From NCBI GenBank assembly GCA_002307095.1, contig DBTO01000010.1:21972-32771 (forward strand): a stretch of DNA of 10,800 bases, read 5' to 3'. Shown here in pieces: positions 1-7,484 of the stretch. The notes below the pieces were generated by a model. That model had not been told where the DNA came from, ran no database searches, and saw only the letters and a list, made by a program, of their open reading frames with translations. Within the stretch, counting starts at the first letter, position 1. Every line of letters begins with the position of its first letter. This DNA comes from Sulfurospirillum sp. UBA1314. GTDB lineage: Bacteria > Campylobacterota > Campylobacteria > Campylobacterales > Sulfurospirillaceae. The translations under genes and the position numbers were made by a program.

Positions 1-1050
1 CATTGCTGTTATCGACATAGTAAATGTCATCACCCAAACCACCTAACATCGTATCTATGCCCGCTTTACCATCAAGGATATTATTAGCACTGTTACCTAC
101 TAAGATATTATCCAAGGCATTACCTGTAGCATTAAGGCTTTGATCTCCTTCTAACGTTAAGTTTTCAACATTATCTGAAAGGCTATAGGATACTTTAGCA
201 ATAACTTGATCTGTTCCTTCACTCAGTTTTTCAACGACACTATCTGCTGCGTTATCAACGTAATAGATATCATTACCTATGCCACCTGCCATGACATCTG
301 CACCTAAGCCACCATCGAGGATATTGGTCGCACTGTTACCGACTAAGATATTGTTCAATGTGTTACCCGTAGCGTTAATGGCTTCATTACCCGTTAAGAA
401 AAGATTTTCGGTATTATCTGTCAATGTCCAAGAGACACTTGCTTTGATCGTATCGATTCCTGCATTGGCAAGCTCGGTAACCGTGTCGTTTGCATTATCG
501 ACGATATACGTATCATCGCCTTTGCCACCACTCATGGCATCGGCACCCAAGCCTCCATCAAGAATATTGGAAGCGCTATTTCCCACAAGGATATTACTGA
601 CATCATTACCTGTTGCATTGATCGCTTCATATCCGGTAAGAACAAGTTTTTCGACATTATCAGCGATTTTATAGTTAACAGATGTGTAGATGGTATCGTT
701 GCCTTCACCTGCTGCTTCAATAACGGCATCACCGCTATTATCAACGTAATACAGATCATCACCTAATCCACCGATCATTCTATCTGCGCCTAAGCCGCCA
801 TTGAGGGTATCATTACCCTCTTTTCCTTCAAGAATGTTATTGCCGCTATTACCCAAGAGATTATTATCTAGCTCATTGCCAATACCATGAAGATTTTTGT
901 CACCAAGGAGTGTCAAGTTCTCGAGATTAGTGCCTAAAGTATAATCAATGGAGGTATTAACCGTATCGGTACCCTCATTCAAAAGCTCTGTGACAACATC
1001 AGCGATATTATCAACAACATAGGTGTCATTGCCAACTCCACCGATCATCT
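1..1050 (-). repeat. Tandem 243-bp (81-residue) RTX-adhesin-type repeats, running off the left edge
   Basis: The motif GxGNDxYxVDN recurs. Its DNA core (plus-strand TTATCRAC) begins at 9, 252, 495, 738 and 1008. The spacings are therefore 243, 243, 243 and 270 bases. The 270-base unit carries one extra nonapeptide (GKEGNDTLN). Each unit reads GNDTYxVDN, then DTVxxSVxYxLxDNxENLxL, then INATGNxLxNILVGNS and NILDGGLGADxM. This repeat type is common in large secreted calcium-binding RTX proteins and adhesins. The full copy number is unknown because the array continues past base 1. Confidence 0.93.
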
Positions 1051-4000
1051 CATCTTCATCTGCTCCTCCATCGAGCATATCGTCTCCTGCTCCTCCATCG
1101 AGTCTGTCATAACCATCAAGTCCTACAATCTTATCATCGCCATCGCCACCAAAGAGTGCGTCGTTGCCACTTTCGCCATAAAGCTCGTCATTACCTGTGT
1201 CACCCGATAAAACATCGTTACCAAAACCGCCAGAGATAAAGTCATTGCCTTCATCTCCAAAGACAATATCATTGCCCAAATCTGCAAACACAACATCATT
1301 ACCATCACCTGCTAAAACAATGTCGTCGCCTTTGCCTGCATAAACAATATCGTTGCCAGCTTCGCCAAAAGCCAAATCATTGTCATCTCCCGAATAGACA
1401 ACATCATTACCATCCCCTGCGTAAATAATATCATTGCCACCGTCTTCAAAAATGACATCATCTCCACCATAAGCGTTCACGATATTATTGCCATTTTTAC
1501 CGAGAATCAGATCTTTATCTTCTGTTCCATTGAGTTCTTCACCATCCGCTGAAAAAGGTGATGTAGGAGTTACGGAAGTATTGGTTCCAGGTATCTTTGT
1601 CTCAGCACTGTATTCAAGTGTCACATCTGCAATGGCTAAAGAGGTACCATCACTTTTTGTCATAGAACCAACACCGTGAACCGTTTGTTTATTGACAACG
1701 GTAAACTTGCCGTCACTGCTTAAACCAATCGATTCAATCCCTAAATCAGAGAGTTTTTTAAATTCGCCCTCATCGGTAATACCGTTTTGGTTAGCATCTT
1801 GCCAGATACCAAATTGATTCCATTTCTCATCTTGTGCGCTAAACTTTCCATCACCGTTGGTATCAAAGGCTTTAAGTCCTTCTAAGTCTGTTTGAGCACT
1901 TTCTTTGTAGCCTACAAAGCTAATTTCAGAGGCTTTTTCGATTTTTCCATTGTTGTCACTGTCAAATGCCAAGATACCATCATCGGCACCAACCCAAGCA
2001 GTTTTTCGTTTCCAGCCATCGCCGGTAACATCAAAGAAGACATTTGAATCACTCACATTCACAAAGTTAAACCCATCTCCATTAAGATCAACAGCAATTG
2101 GTTTTTTACCACCGCCACCACCTGGAGGTGTTGGTGTTGGTGGGAGGTAAGGTCCATAGTGCGGTACCGTGATGGATTGGATAGTCGTAGCGCCATGAGG
2201 GTCGGTAATTTTCACTTGAAATACATCGCTTGTTGGGTATACCGCTTGACTAGGAAGATCTTCTTTTGTATATATATTTCCATCTTTGACTGCAACATAC
2301 TCTCCATTAAATACAATTCTATCACTTTCAACACCAGGCTCTTTCCAACTCGCATAAACGAAATTGCCTTGTGCGTCAATACTAACAGAACCATACTGAG
2401 GCCCATTGACAAGTTCATACGTTAGAGAATCTGCAGGATCATCTATGTCTAATCCGATCACTTTACCTCTACCCGTATCTTCATAAGCGATTGGCGTTGT
2501 ACCAGTATATATGGGTTCTCCTCCTGAAATATAAGAGCCATCATCACGATAATACTTAAAGGGTTCATACCCGTACACTGGTACGGTTTCATGCTCAACA
2601 TGGTCTAATGTTGGAGCGTCGTTGACATTTTGTAGAGTGATTTTAACTTCGCCTGTTCCACTTTGTCCATTTTGTGCCGTAGTGGTATAACTAAAGCCAG
2701 CATCGCTTCCTGCATAATCGGCTTCAGGTATAAAATGCACAAATCCATTTACATCAACAAAACCAGTACCGTGTTTAAAGTTACTCAGTCCAGTAAGGCT
2801 TAAGTCTTTACCACTAATGCCACCTAGTTTATCATTGGCGAGTAAATCTGCTGAAGCGATGATCATCTCTACATCTTCATACCCACTAATGCCATCTTGA
2901 TTGGCCTCTACTGCCGTTTGGTCATCAATTCGTGTCACCAGTAATGATATCTCACCTTTGGATGTCTCTACGATGATGCCCTCTGGAACAACACTGATTT
3001 TAGAGCCTTCAGTATCAGCTATAAGATCTTGACTGGAGAGTTTTTTTACCACACCATTTTGGGTAAATGTTCCCATAGCATAATTTAGCTCTGTAATACC
3101 AAGATCGCTCAGCTTATGGCTTTCCGCATCAATTTCTACACCATCTTCATTCACATCTTGCCAAATGCGAAGTTCATTCCATACTGGATCAGCAGATGTG
3201 ATCTTGCCATCATAATTCGCATCGACCCAAGCCATACCAGCAAGTCCTCTTCGTCCAAGAGCAACAGCAGCATTGGAGAACATCTCTTTGCCTGTGTTTG
3301 TTTCACCGTTATAGTCACGATCTAAGGTTAAGAAAGCATCGCCACCATCGATCCAAGCTGTCTTTTTCAAGTAGCCTGAGTCATCCACATCAAAGTTAAC
3401 CGTTGAAGCATCTTTGGAGATCACATCTATCTGACCATTGCCACTAAGATCAAGTGTCACAGGACGGAATGCTTGTGTATCACCAGTAACGGCAGGTGCA
3501 AGTTCTCCATCACGTCCTGCGCGCGCTTCTTCGGTAAGCCCTGCTTTTGGGTCACCTGCATCGGTTTGCATCTTCGCCGTTTGCACTTCCCAAAGTGGAG
3601 CAATAGCTGAGCGTGTAAGCGCACTTCGTACCATCGCTTCGATGATGGACTGGTAGGACTCCGTACTTCCTGGAGTGGCATTATAAGGGTTACCTGAAGT
3701 ATCGAAACGTAGATATGCATGTTTTTCTTCACCTGTCAGTGGGTCGATGTCGGTATAGCGATACCCTGACATATCGTAAGCGATAGTTGGCATACGGTTA
3801 GGGATAATGCCTAGTGCACTGGTAGGGTTGGTTTGTCTTTCTTTTTCAATCAAGTTATTAAGAACACTAAGAACATTGTTCATCACATTATTAACGGCTT
3901 CTTGTCCTCCTGTTTGTCCTGCACTTTGGTAGGTAATGCTATTGCCATTCCATACATACTGACCATTTCCCCATGGGTCTGGAATGCTATCGTGATGTCC

Positions 4001-6004
4001 AAAGAGGGATTTGACGATGGAGTAGACTGCGTATGCCCAACCTACGTAAGGTACCCAATATGAAGCAACACTAACAGCTGCACCAACATAATCTCCATGT
4101 GCTATAGAATTGACAAGACTGAGATAAGGAAGTGCTGTACCAAGAGTCTCACTAATAGCCCCAGCTGCAGTAGAGGAAACATCAGAAATGAGCCCTGAAC
4201 TTTGAAGATATAAAGCTGCTTGGGCAGCGCCATAAACTGCATAACTTGCAGAAGTGACGGCGGCAATACTATCGCCATTTTCTAGGGCATTGGCAAGGCT
4301 ATAAAGAGACAGTACAGAACTTGCTACACTCGAAGCTGCTCCTAATTCTAAAGAACGTCCTCCCCCATTTAAAAGATCAATATCATTAGCCAGTCTAAGT
4401 CCTGTAGCAAGAATAGGCAATGGTTGTCCTGATTGGATAGAACGTATTAAAGAAAGGGCATCACTTATTGATGCTATGGATAAACTGACTGTTTTTATTG
4501 TATATTCTGATTGGGTAAGGAGTATTGGATGTCCAAAATCATCCGTTCCACTTACGGCATTTTCCATCGTACTATCATAGACTGCTTTAATGGCAATATC
4601 TGTATCGGAAGCATTCTCACCTAGATTTCCACTTAAGCGACTGAGGTCTTCTGCTGTGGGTGTATCTATGCCTTGATTGTGAAGATTTTCTATAAACTGA
4701 TTATTAAACCCTGCACTGACACTTGCGCCGTTGATGGTTGTAAAGCCTTGGAATGCTCCATTGCTATAGTTGGCTACGAAGTTATCGGTTGTGACTGTTC
4801 CTATCGTACTGCCATCTGGATTGGTAATCGTCGTTGTAACGGTTCCATTGGTAGGGTCTAATAAACTGTCACCAAAAGCTCCTTCTATTGTACTCCAAAT
4901 AGTTTCTGTGTTTTGACCATTAGCATTATAGAAATTAACTGCAATGTTTCCCTCTGTATCATAAGTATAACTCATCTGTGTGTGATCAGCATTAACAAAA
5001 TGTGCCGAGCCAGAGCCATCTTCATTATATTGGTAATCTCCGCTACTCCCGTCCGATGCAGACCAGACTTCGCTTGTTAGAACTCTGCCGCTATATTCAT
5101 AAGACCTTTGATACTTCGTACCATTGGAGTCAATCCAATCACTCTTATCAATCAATCCATCTGTATTATATGTATCAGTGCCAGAGCTTCCCTCTGAGGA
5201 AATCCATGTATCGCCGATACTCTTCCCATTTTCATCAATTTGGTATTGGTATGTTATATCGCTATCTCCATTACCACCACCATATTCACTTCTTGAAAAT
5301 GGATTAGGCGATGGAGTAATACCTTCAAAATATAATTGGCGATTTGGATCATTTATAAAAAGTGCTCCGTTAACATTAGCATCAATCTGATTAAGTATTT
5401 TTTGAGCTGCATCTGGATCATACGCTTCATCTTTGACACGAACAAAGCCATTGCAATGCTTTGTTGCGCCCCAAAATTCCTTTGAACCTGGATTAGTTGA
5501 AAATTTTACTTCATTCGAAAGCCCAGAACTTTGAGCTCCTTCATAGAGTCCATCGCCTGTTTTAGGGTCATACTTAAGTACGATACCAACATGCCCATCA
5601 AAAACAACGACATCACCCTTTTGAACTTCATTAGATGATACTGTTTGATATTTTTCAGACCACAGAGTATAAGACTCAAGTTGCGTGTTATCAAGTTGCC
5701 CTACTCCCAATAAATGATTAAAGAAGGTAGAAGTTCCATAACTTACCTTGTAGCCCGCTGCTAATAGTGCTTGCCGTACAAAATGACTACATTCAATTGC
5801 CGGTGCAGATACCATTACCCCAGGTGTATATATAGTTTCACCATTGCTACCTAGTGAAGCAACGGTAGTCTTTGCCGTACGAATCCATTGACCATTATAT
5901 AAACCCCTGTCATTTGGTAGAGCATATGTCCAAGGACGACCAAGTGAAAAAAAGCGTTCTTTGGCACTGTTAACTATTTTTTCTCCATCATACGTATTTG
6001 CCAT
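1..6004 (-). CDS. Giant RTX protein with N-terminal NlpC/P60-like cysteine hydrolase domain (3' end beyond left edge)
   Basis: I read one open frame from ATG 6004-6002 to the left edge, at least 2001 codons with no stop. The start has AAAGGA about 8 bases upstream. Residues 1-190 resemble NlpC/P60 or CHAP hydrolases: ECSHFVRQALLAAG with Cys72, then QKGDVVVFDGHVGIV with His138, and Glu155 as a possible third residue. Residues 249-370 are YD-like beta repeats. Residues about 505-669 are Ala/Gly/Ser-rich and hydrophobic, ending YSIVKSLFG. A calcium-binding EF-hand-like module (about 845-985) is followed by cadherin-like (1033-1133, ending VNDAPTL) and VCBS-like (about 1150-1280) domains, a Pro/Gly linker, and a second EF-hand-like module (1300-1465). 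RTX nonapeptides (1488-1655) lead into 81-residue repeats. There is no Sec signal; the C-terminal T1SS signal would lie outside the window. RTX and T1SS assignment is firm. The hydrolase is a motif-level call, and its action on peptidoglycan is inference. Confidence 0.93.
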   Translation of the reverse strand, partial: MANTYDGEKIVNSAKERFFSLGRPWTYALPNDRGLYNGQWIRTAKTTVASLGSNGETIYTPGVMVSAPAIECSHFVRQALLAAGYKVSYGTSTFFNHLLGVGQLDNTQLESYTLWSEKYQTVSSNEVQKGDVVVFDGHVGIVLKYDPKTGDGLYEGAQSSGLSNEVKFSTNPGSKEFWGATKHCNGFVRVKDEAYDPDAAQKILNQIDANVNGALFINDPNRQLYFEGITPSPNPFSRSEYGGGNGDSDITYQYQIDENGKSIGDTWISSEGSSGTDTYNTDGLIDKSDWIDSNGTKYQRSYEYSGRVLTSEVWSASDGSSGDYQYNEDGSGSAHFVNADHTQMSYTYDTEGNIAVNFYNANGQNTETIWSTIEGAFGDSLLDPTNGTVTTTITNPDGSTIGTVTTDNFVANYSNGAFQGFTTINGASVSAGFNNQFIENLHNQGIDTPTAEDLSRLSGNLGENASDTDIAIKAVYDSTMENAVSGTDDFGHPILLTQSEYTIKTVSLSIASISDALSLIRSIQSGQPLPILATGLRLANDIDLLNGGGRSLELGAASSVASSVLSLYSLANALENGDSIAAVTSASYAVYGAAQAALYLQSSGLISDVSSTAAGAISETLGTALPYLSLVNSIAHGDYVGAAVSVASYWVPYVGWAYAVYSIVKSLFGHHDSIPDPWGNGQYVWNGNSITYQSAGQTGGQEAVNNVMNNVLSVLNNLIEKERQTNPTSALGIIPNRMPTIAYDMSGYRYTDIDPLTGEEKHAYLRFDTSGNPYNATPGSTESYQSIIEAMVRSALTRSAIAPLWEVQTAKMQTDAGDPKAGLTEEARAGRDGELAPAVTGDTQAFRPVTLDLSGNGQIDVISKDASTVNFDVDDSGYLKKTAWIDGGDAFLTLDRDYNGETNTGKEMFSNAAVALGRRGLAGMAWVDANYDGKITSADPVWNELRIWQDVNEDGVEIDAESHKLSDLGITELNYAMGTFTQNGVVKKLSSQDLIADTEGSKISVVPEGIIVETSKGEISLLVTRIDDQTAVEANQDGISGYEDVEMIIASADLLANDKLGGISGKDLSLTGLSNFKHGTGFVDVNGFVHFIPEADYAGSDAGFSYTTTAQNGQSGTGEVKITLQNVNDAPTLDHVEHETVPVYGYEPFKYYRDDGSYISGGEPIYTGTTPIAYEDTGRGKVIGLDIDDPADSLTYELVNGPQYGSVSIDAQGNFVYASWKEPGVESDRIVFNGEYVAVKDGNIYTKEDLPSQAVYPTSDVFQVKITDPHGATTIQSITVPHYGPYLPPTPTPPGGGGGKKPIAVDLNGDGFNFVNVSDSNVFFDVTGDGWKRKTAWVGADDGILAFDSDNNGKIEKASEISFVGYKESAQTDLEGLKAFDTNGDGKFSAQDEKWNQFGIWQDANQNGITDEGEFKKLSDLGIESIGLSSDGKFTVVNKQTVHGVGSMTKSDGTSLAIADVTLEYSAETKIPGTNTSVTPTSPFSADGEELNGTEDKDLILGKNGNNIVNAYGGDDVIFEDGGNDIIYAGDGNDVVYSGDDNDLAFGEAGNDIVYAGKGDDIVLAGDGNDVVFADLGNDIVFGDEGNDFISGGFGNDVLSGDTGNDELYGESGNDALFGGDGDDKIVGLDGYDRLDGGAGDDMLDGGADEDEMIGGVGNDTYVVDNIADVVTELLNEGTDTVNTSIDYTLGTNLENLTLLGDKNLHGIGNELDNNLLGNSGNNILEGKEGNDTLNGGLGADRMIGGLGDDLYYVDNSGDAVIEAAGEGNDTIYTSVNYKIADNVEKLVLTGYEAINATGNDVSNILVGNSASNILDGGLGADAMSGGKGDDTYIVDNANDTVTELANAGIDTIKASVSWTLTDNTENLFLTGNEAINATGNTLNNILVGNSATNILDGGLGADVMAGGIGNDIYYVDNAADSVVEKLSEGTDQVIAKVSYSLSDNVENLTLEGDQSLNATGNALDNILVGNSANNILDGKAGIDTMLGGLGDDIYYVDNSN
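1045..1543 (-). repeat. RTX nonapeptide array (27-bp coding repeat)
   Basis: About 18 consecutive nonapeptides of the type GGxGNDxUx are in strict 9-residue register (residues about 1488-1655), for example AGDGNDVVY, GEAGNDIVY and GGDGDDKIV. In RTX proteins such repeats form a parallel beta-roll that binds calcium after secretion and drives folding outside the cell. Two units are off consensus (GLDGYDRLD and GGADEDEMI) near the C-terminal end of the block. This is a protein-level repeat inside the RTX gene, not a CRISPR. Confidence 0.95.
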
Positions 6005-6011
6005 ATTCTTT

Positions 6012-6026
6012 TCCTTTGTGTTATTT
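6012..6026 (-). promoter_or_regulatory. Ribosome-binding leader of the RTX gene, near-identical to a second leader at 7451-7466
   Basis: On the minus strand this reads AAATAACACAAAGGA. The leader of the first tiny ORF reads AAATAACACCAAAGGA (7466-7451), the same apart from one extra C. Here the AAATAA includes the last sense codon and stop of the propeller gene. The shared element may be a duplicated translation-initiation leader or a remnant of a rearrangement between the two sites. Confidence 0.5.
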
Positions 6027-7310
6027 AGTTAAATTGTGATGAAAGTCAGCTTTTCGCAAAACCGTTTTAGTTGTGAAGTGATAATTAGTAACATTAAGTT
6101 CATGACCAATATGCCATACACTTCCATTTTGATCAAGAACACAACATTCATTAGCTTGCTTAAAGTGCGTTTCTTCAAAAAAATTATACGGAGGCTTTTC
6201 ATAAGGACGATCCCTAGGTTGGAGGTTATAATCACATAAAGATCGCTCTTTTTGTTTCACACTAGGAGGCGTAGGTGCCGTCACATGCCATACCGAACCG
6301 TGAGTATCTAACAATACATCGTAATCCACATTATCATTGTTCGTTAAATACAGACTTTTGAGGTTTGCTTGTGGTATAACATGATCCATTAATACACCTG
6401 GTGTCCATGGCTTACCATTGCCTATATCTCTTCCTCCGAGATCACATCCACCGTAAAAATGCGCTTTTCCATCGGAGATAAATGCTGTATGAAATGGATT
6501 GAGGGCAATGTCTGTCACATGCAAAGAGGCATCAACATAAAAAATAACATCATTACTTAAAGGCTCGTTGGAAATGATCTCTTGCCCTGAGATTGATATT
6601 CCCCATCCATAAACGGAACCGTCTTTATTGAGAGCAAGAACACCCCTGTAATTAATGGCGATTTTTATCGCTTCTTTATCCGAATCAATGACATACATGC
6701 TTGAGTAATCCATTGCATTAATGCCATCCCAATGAACATTGTGTCGCCATTTAACATAATCTTTAGGATAATCTACTTTCCCATCTATCATCGTACGTTC
6801 ACTCTCATTCAAAGCATACCAATGATAAATTTTCCCTGTTTTGTCAATCGCTGCAAAATGCCCAGCATTGTACGCAACATAGACGATATCTTTAAGTCCT
6901 TCTACTTTTTTAGCAGGGCTATAAAACATTGCCACCTCTTCATCAAATGCTGCATCTACTTCCTCAGGCACTAAGAGTTTTATCTTAAATCCCCATGTAT
7001 AAACATCCCCTTTACGATCAACGGCAATAAATGGTGCAATATGCACAATATTATTCAAATCAGGAAGCTGAATGGGTTCTTCGTGAATTAAAGGTTTCTG
7101 GTATGCCCATACATGGCCTTTCGTATCTAAAAAGAAAGGTGTTCGTATATCACTAACTGTTTTAATATAGCGACCAAATGACTTATCCAATGTGAGTTGC
7201 TGAATCACAACGTTTTCAGATGCATAAACGTTTTGGAGAAGGAAAAAACATATAAGCACCCATCCATAGAGTAACTTTTGAAGATACCCGATAGATTTTA
7301 GTTTATTCAT
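6021..7310 (-). CDS. Exported RCC1-like beta-propeller protein
   Basis: This 429-aa protein starts at ATG 7310 with AAAGGAG about 10 bases upstream. A basic N-terminus (MNKLK) and hydrophobic core (residues 13-25) end in VYA, predicting signal peptidase I cleavage after Ala30; there is no lipobox Cys. Seven short RCC1-type strands are spaced through the mature protein: LDTKGHVWAY (61), VDRKGDVYTWG (97), IDKTGKIYHW (155), LNKDGSVYGWG (227), ISDGKAHFYGG (278), LDTHGSVWHV (334) and LDQNGSVWHIG (392). This fits a seven-bladed propeller with irregular blades. Mature Cys residues are at 289, 359, 389 and 390. The stop lies 16 bases before the RTX start, so the two genes are probably co-translated. 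RCC1-like folds are usually protein-binding scaffolds. A role as periplasmic immunity or partner of the RTX hydrolase is inference from position and export only; a surface or accessory protein is the alternative. Confidence 0.88.
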   Translation of the reverse strand: MNKLKSIGYLQKLLYGWVLICFFLLQNVYASENVVIQQLTLDKSFGRYIKTVSDIRTPFFLDTKGHVWAYQKPLIHEEPIQLPDLNNIVHIAPFIAVDRKGDVYTWGFKIKLLVPEEVDAAFDEEVAMFYSPAKKVEGLKDIVYVAYNAGHFAAIDKTGKIYHWYALNESERTMIDGKVDYPKDYVKWRHNVHWDGINAMDYSSMYVIDSDKEAIKIAINYRGVLALNKDGSVYGWGISISGQEIISNEPLSNDVIFYVDASLHVTDIALNPFHTAFISDGKAHFYGGCDLGGRDIGNGKPWTPGVLMDHVIPQANLKSLYLTNNDNVDYDVLLDTHGSVWHVTAPTPPSVKQKERSLCDYNLQPRDRPYEKPPYNFFEETHFKQANECCVLDQNGSVWHIGHELNVTNYHFTTKTVLRKADFHHNLTK

Positions 7311-7374
7311 TCGTTTTTTTCTCCTTTACATGTAAAGGTTTCACTTGCCCTTGTAACCATTTATGTTGTCTCAT
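7303..7374 (-). CDS. Tiny 23-aa basic ORF coupled to the propeller gene
   Basis: The ORF begins at ATG 7374 and encodes 23 residues, starting MRQHKWLQGQVKPLHVK and ending KKTNE. The near-perfect Shine-Dalgarno CAGGAGGT sits just upstream of the ATG. Its start overlaps the stop of the preceding tiny ORF (ATGA), and its last 8 bases overlap the start of the propeller gene. The 3' part runs through the palindrome CCTTTACATGTAAAGG, whose right arm is the Shine-Dalgarno of the propeller gene. I recognise no family. It could be a leader peptide that opens that hairpin by translation, a true small protein, or a chance ORF in a spacer. Confidence 0.42.
   Translation of the reverse strand: MRQHKWLQGQVKPLHVKEKKTNE
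7323..7338. repeat. Palindrome CCTTTACATGTAAAGG, copy 1, covering the propeller gene's ribosome binding site
   Basis: This is a perfect 16-base palindrome. As RNA it could fold into a 6-bp stem with a CAUG loop. On the minus strand its right arm is the AAAGG of the AAAGGAG ribosome binding site for the start at 7310, so folding would hide that site. The same core recurs at 7471-7484 and 10710-10721. It could equally be a DNA operator for a dimeric regulator. There is no T-tract, so a terminator is unlikely. Confidence 0.6.
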
Positions 7375-7442
7375 ATTACCTCCTGAGATTTGGTTTTTAA
7401 TTGTCGTTTTTTTAACTCACGCCACCTTTTCATAAAGCCCAT
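7371..7442 (-). CDS. Tiny 23-aa Lys/Arg-rich ORF
   Basis: The ORF begins at ATG 7442 with Shine-Dalgarno AAAGGAGG about 6 bases upstream. It encodes 23 residues starting MGFMKRWRELKKRQLKTKS, strongly basic, and stops at TGA overlapping the next ORF's ATG. It follows the acetyltransferase stop by 42 bases. No family is recognised. The strong ribosome binding site and the coupled arrangement argue for translation; the length alone gives no support. Confidence 0.4.
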   Translation of the reverse strand: MGFMKRWRELKKRQLKTKSQEVI

Positions 7443-7470
7443 AAATTGCCTCCTTTGGTGTTATTTGATT

Positions 7471-7484
7471 CTTTACATGTAAAG
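7471..7484. repeat. Palindrome CTTTACATGTAAAG, copy 2, directly after the GNAT stop codon
   Basis: This perfect 14-base palindrome abuts the TAG stop of the acetyltransferase gene (7485-7487). Copies 1 and 2 bracket the two tiny ORFs. Function is unknown; possible roles are operator, RNA processing hairpin or dispersed repeat. Confidence 0.6.

Noticed and set aside
1..1543. Regular repeats resembling a CRISPR array
   Set aside because: The 27- and 243-base periods are in frame and encode RTX glycine/aspartate repeats; there are no constant repeats separated by unique spacers.
4890..5260. Rhs/YD-repeat toxin shell
   Set aside because: Only a few loose YxYxxDG-like strands are present, without the long YD array or the conserved Rhs core-end motif.
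279..5390. Several plus-strand and alternative minus-strand open frames of 60-130 codons inside the RTX gene
   Set aside because: They are shadows of the repetitive minus-strand gene, lack ribosome binding sites or family features, and lie fully within its frame.
7323..7484. Rho-independent terminators at the TTTACATGTAAA palindromes
   Set aside because: Stems are 5-6 bp and AT-rich, and no run of T follows on either strand.
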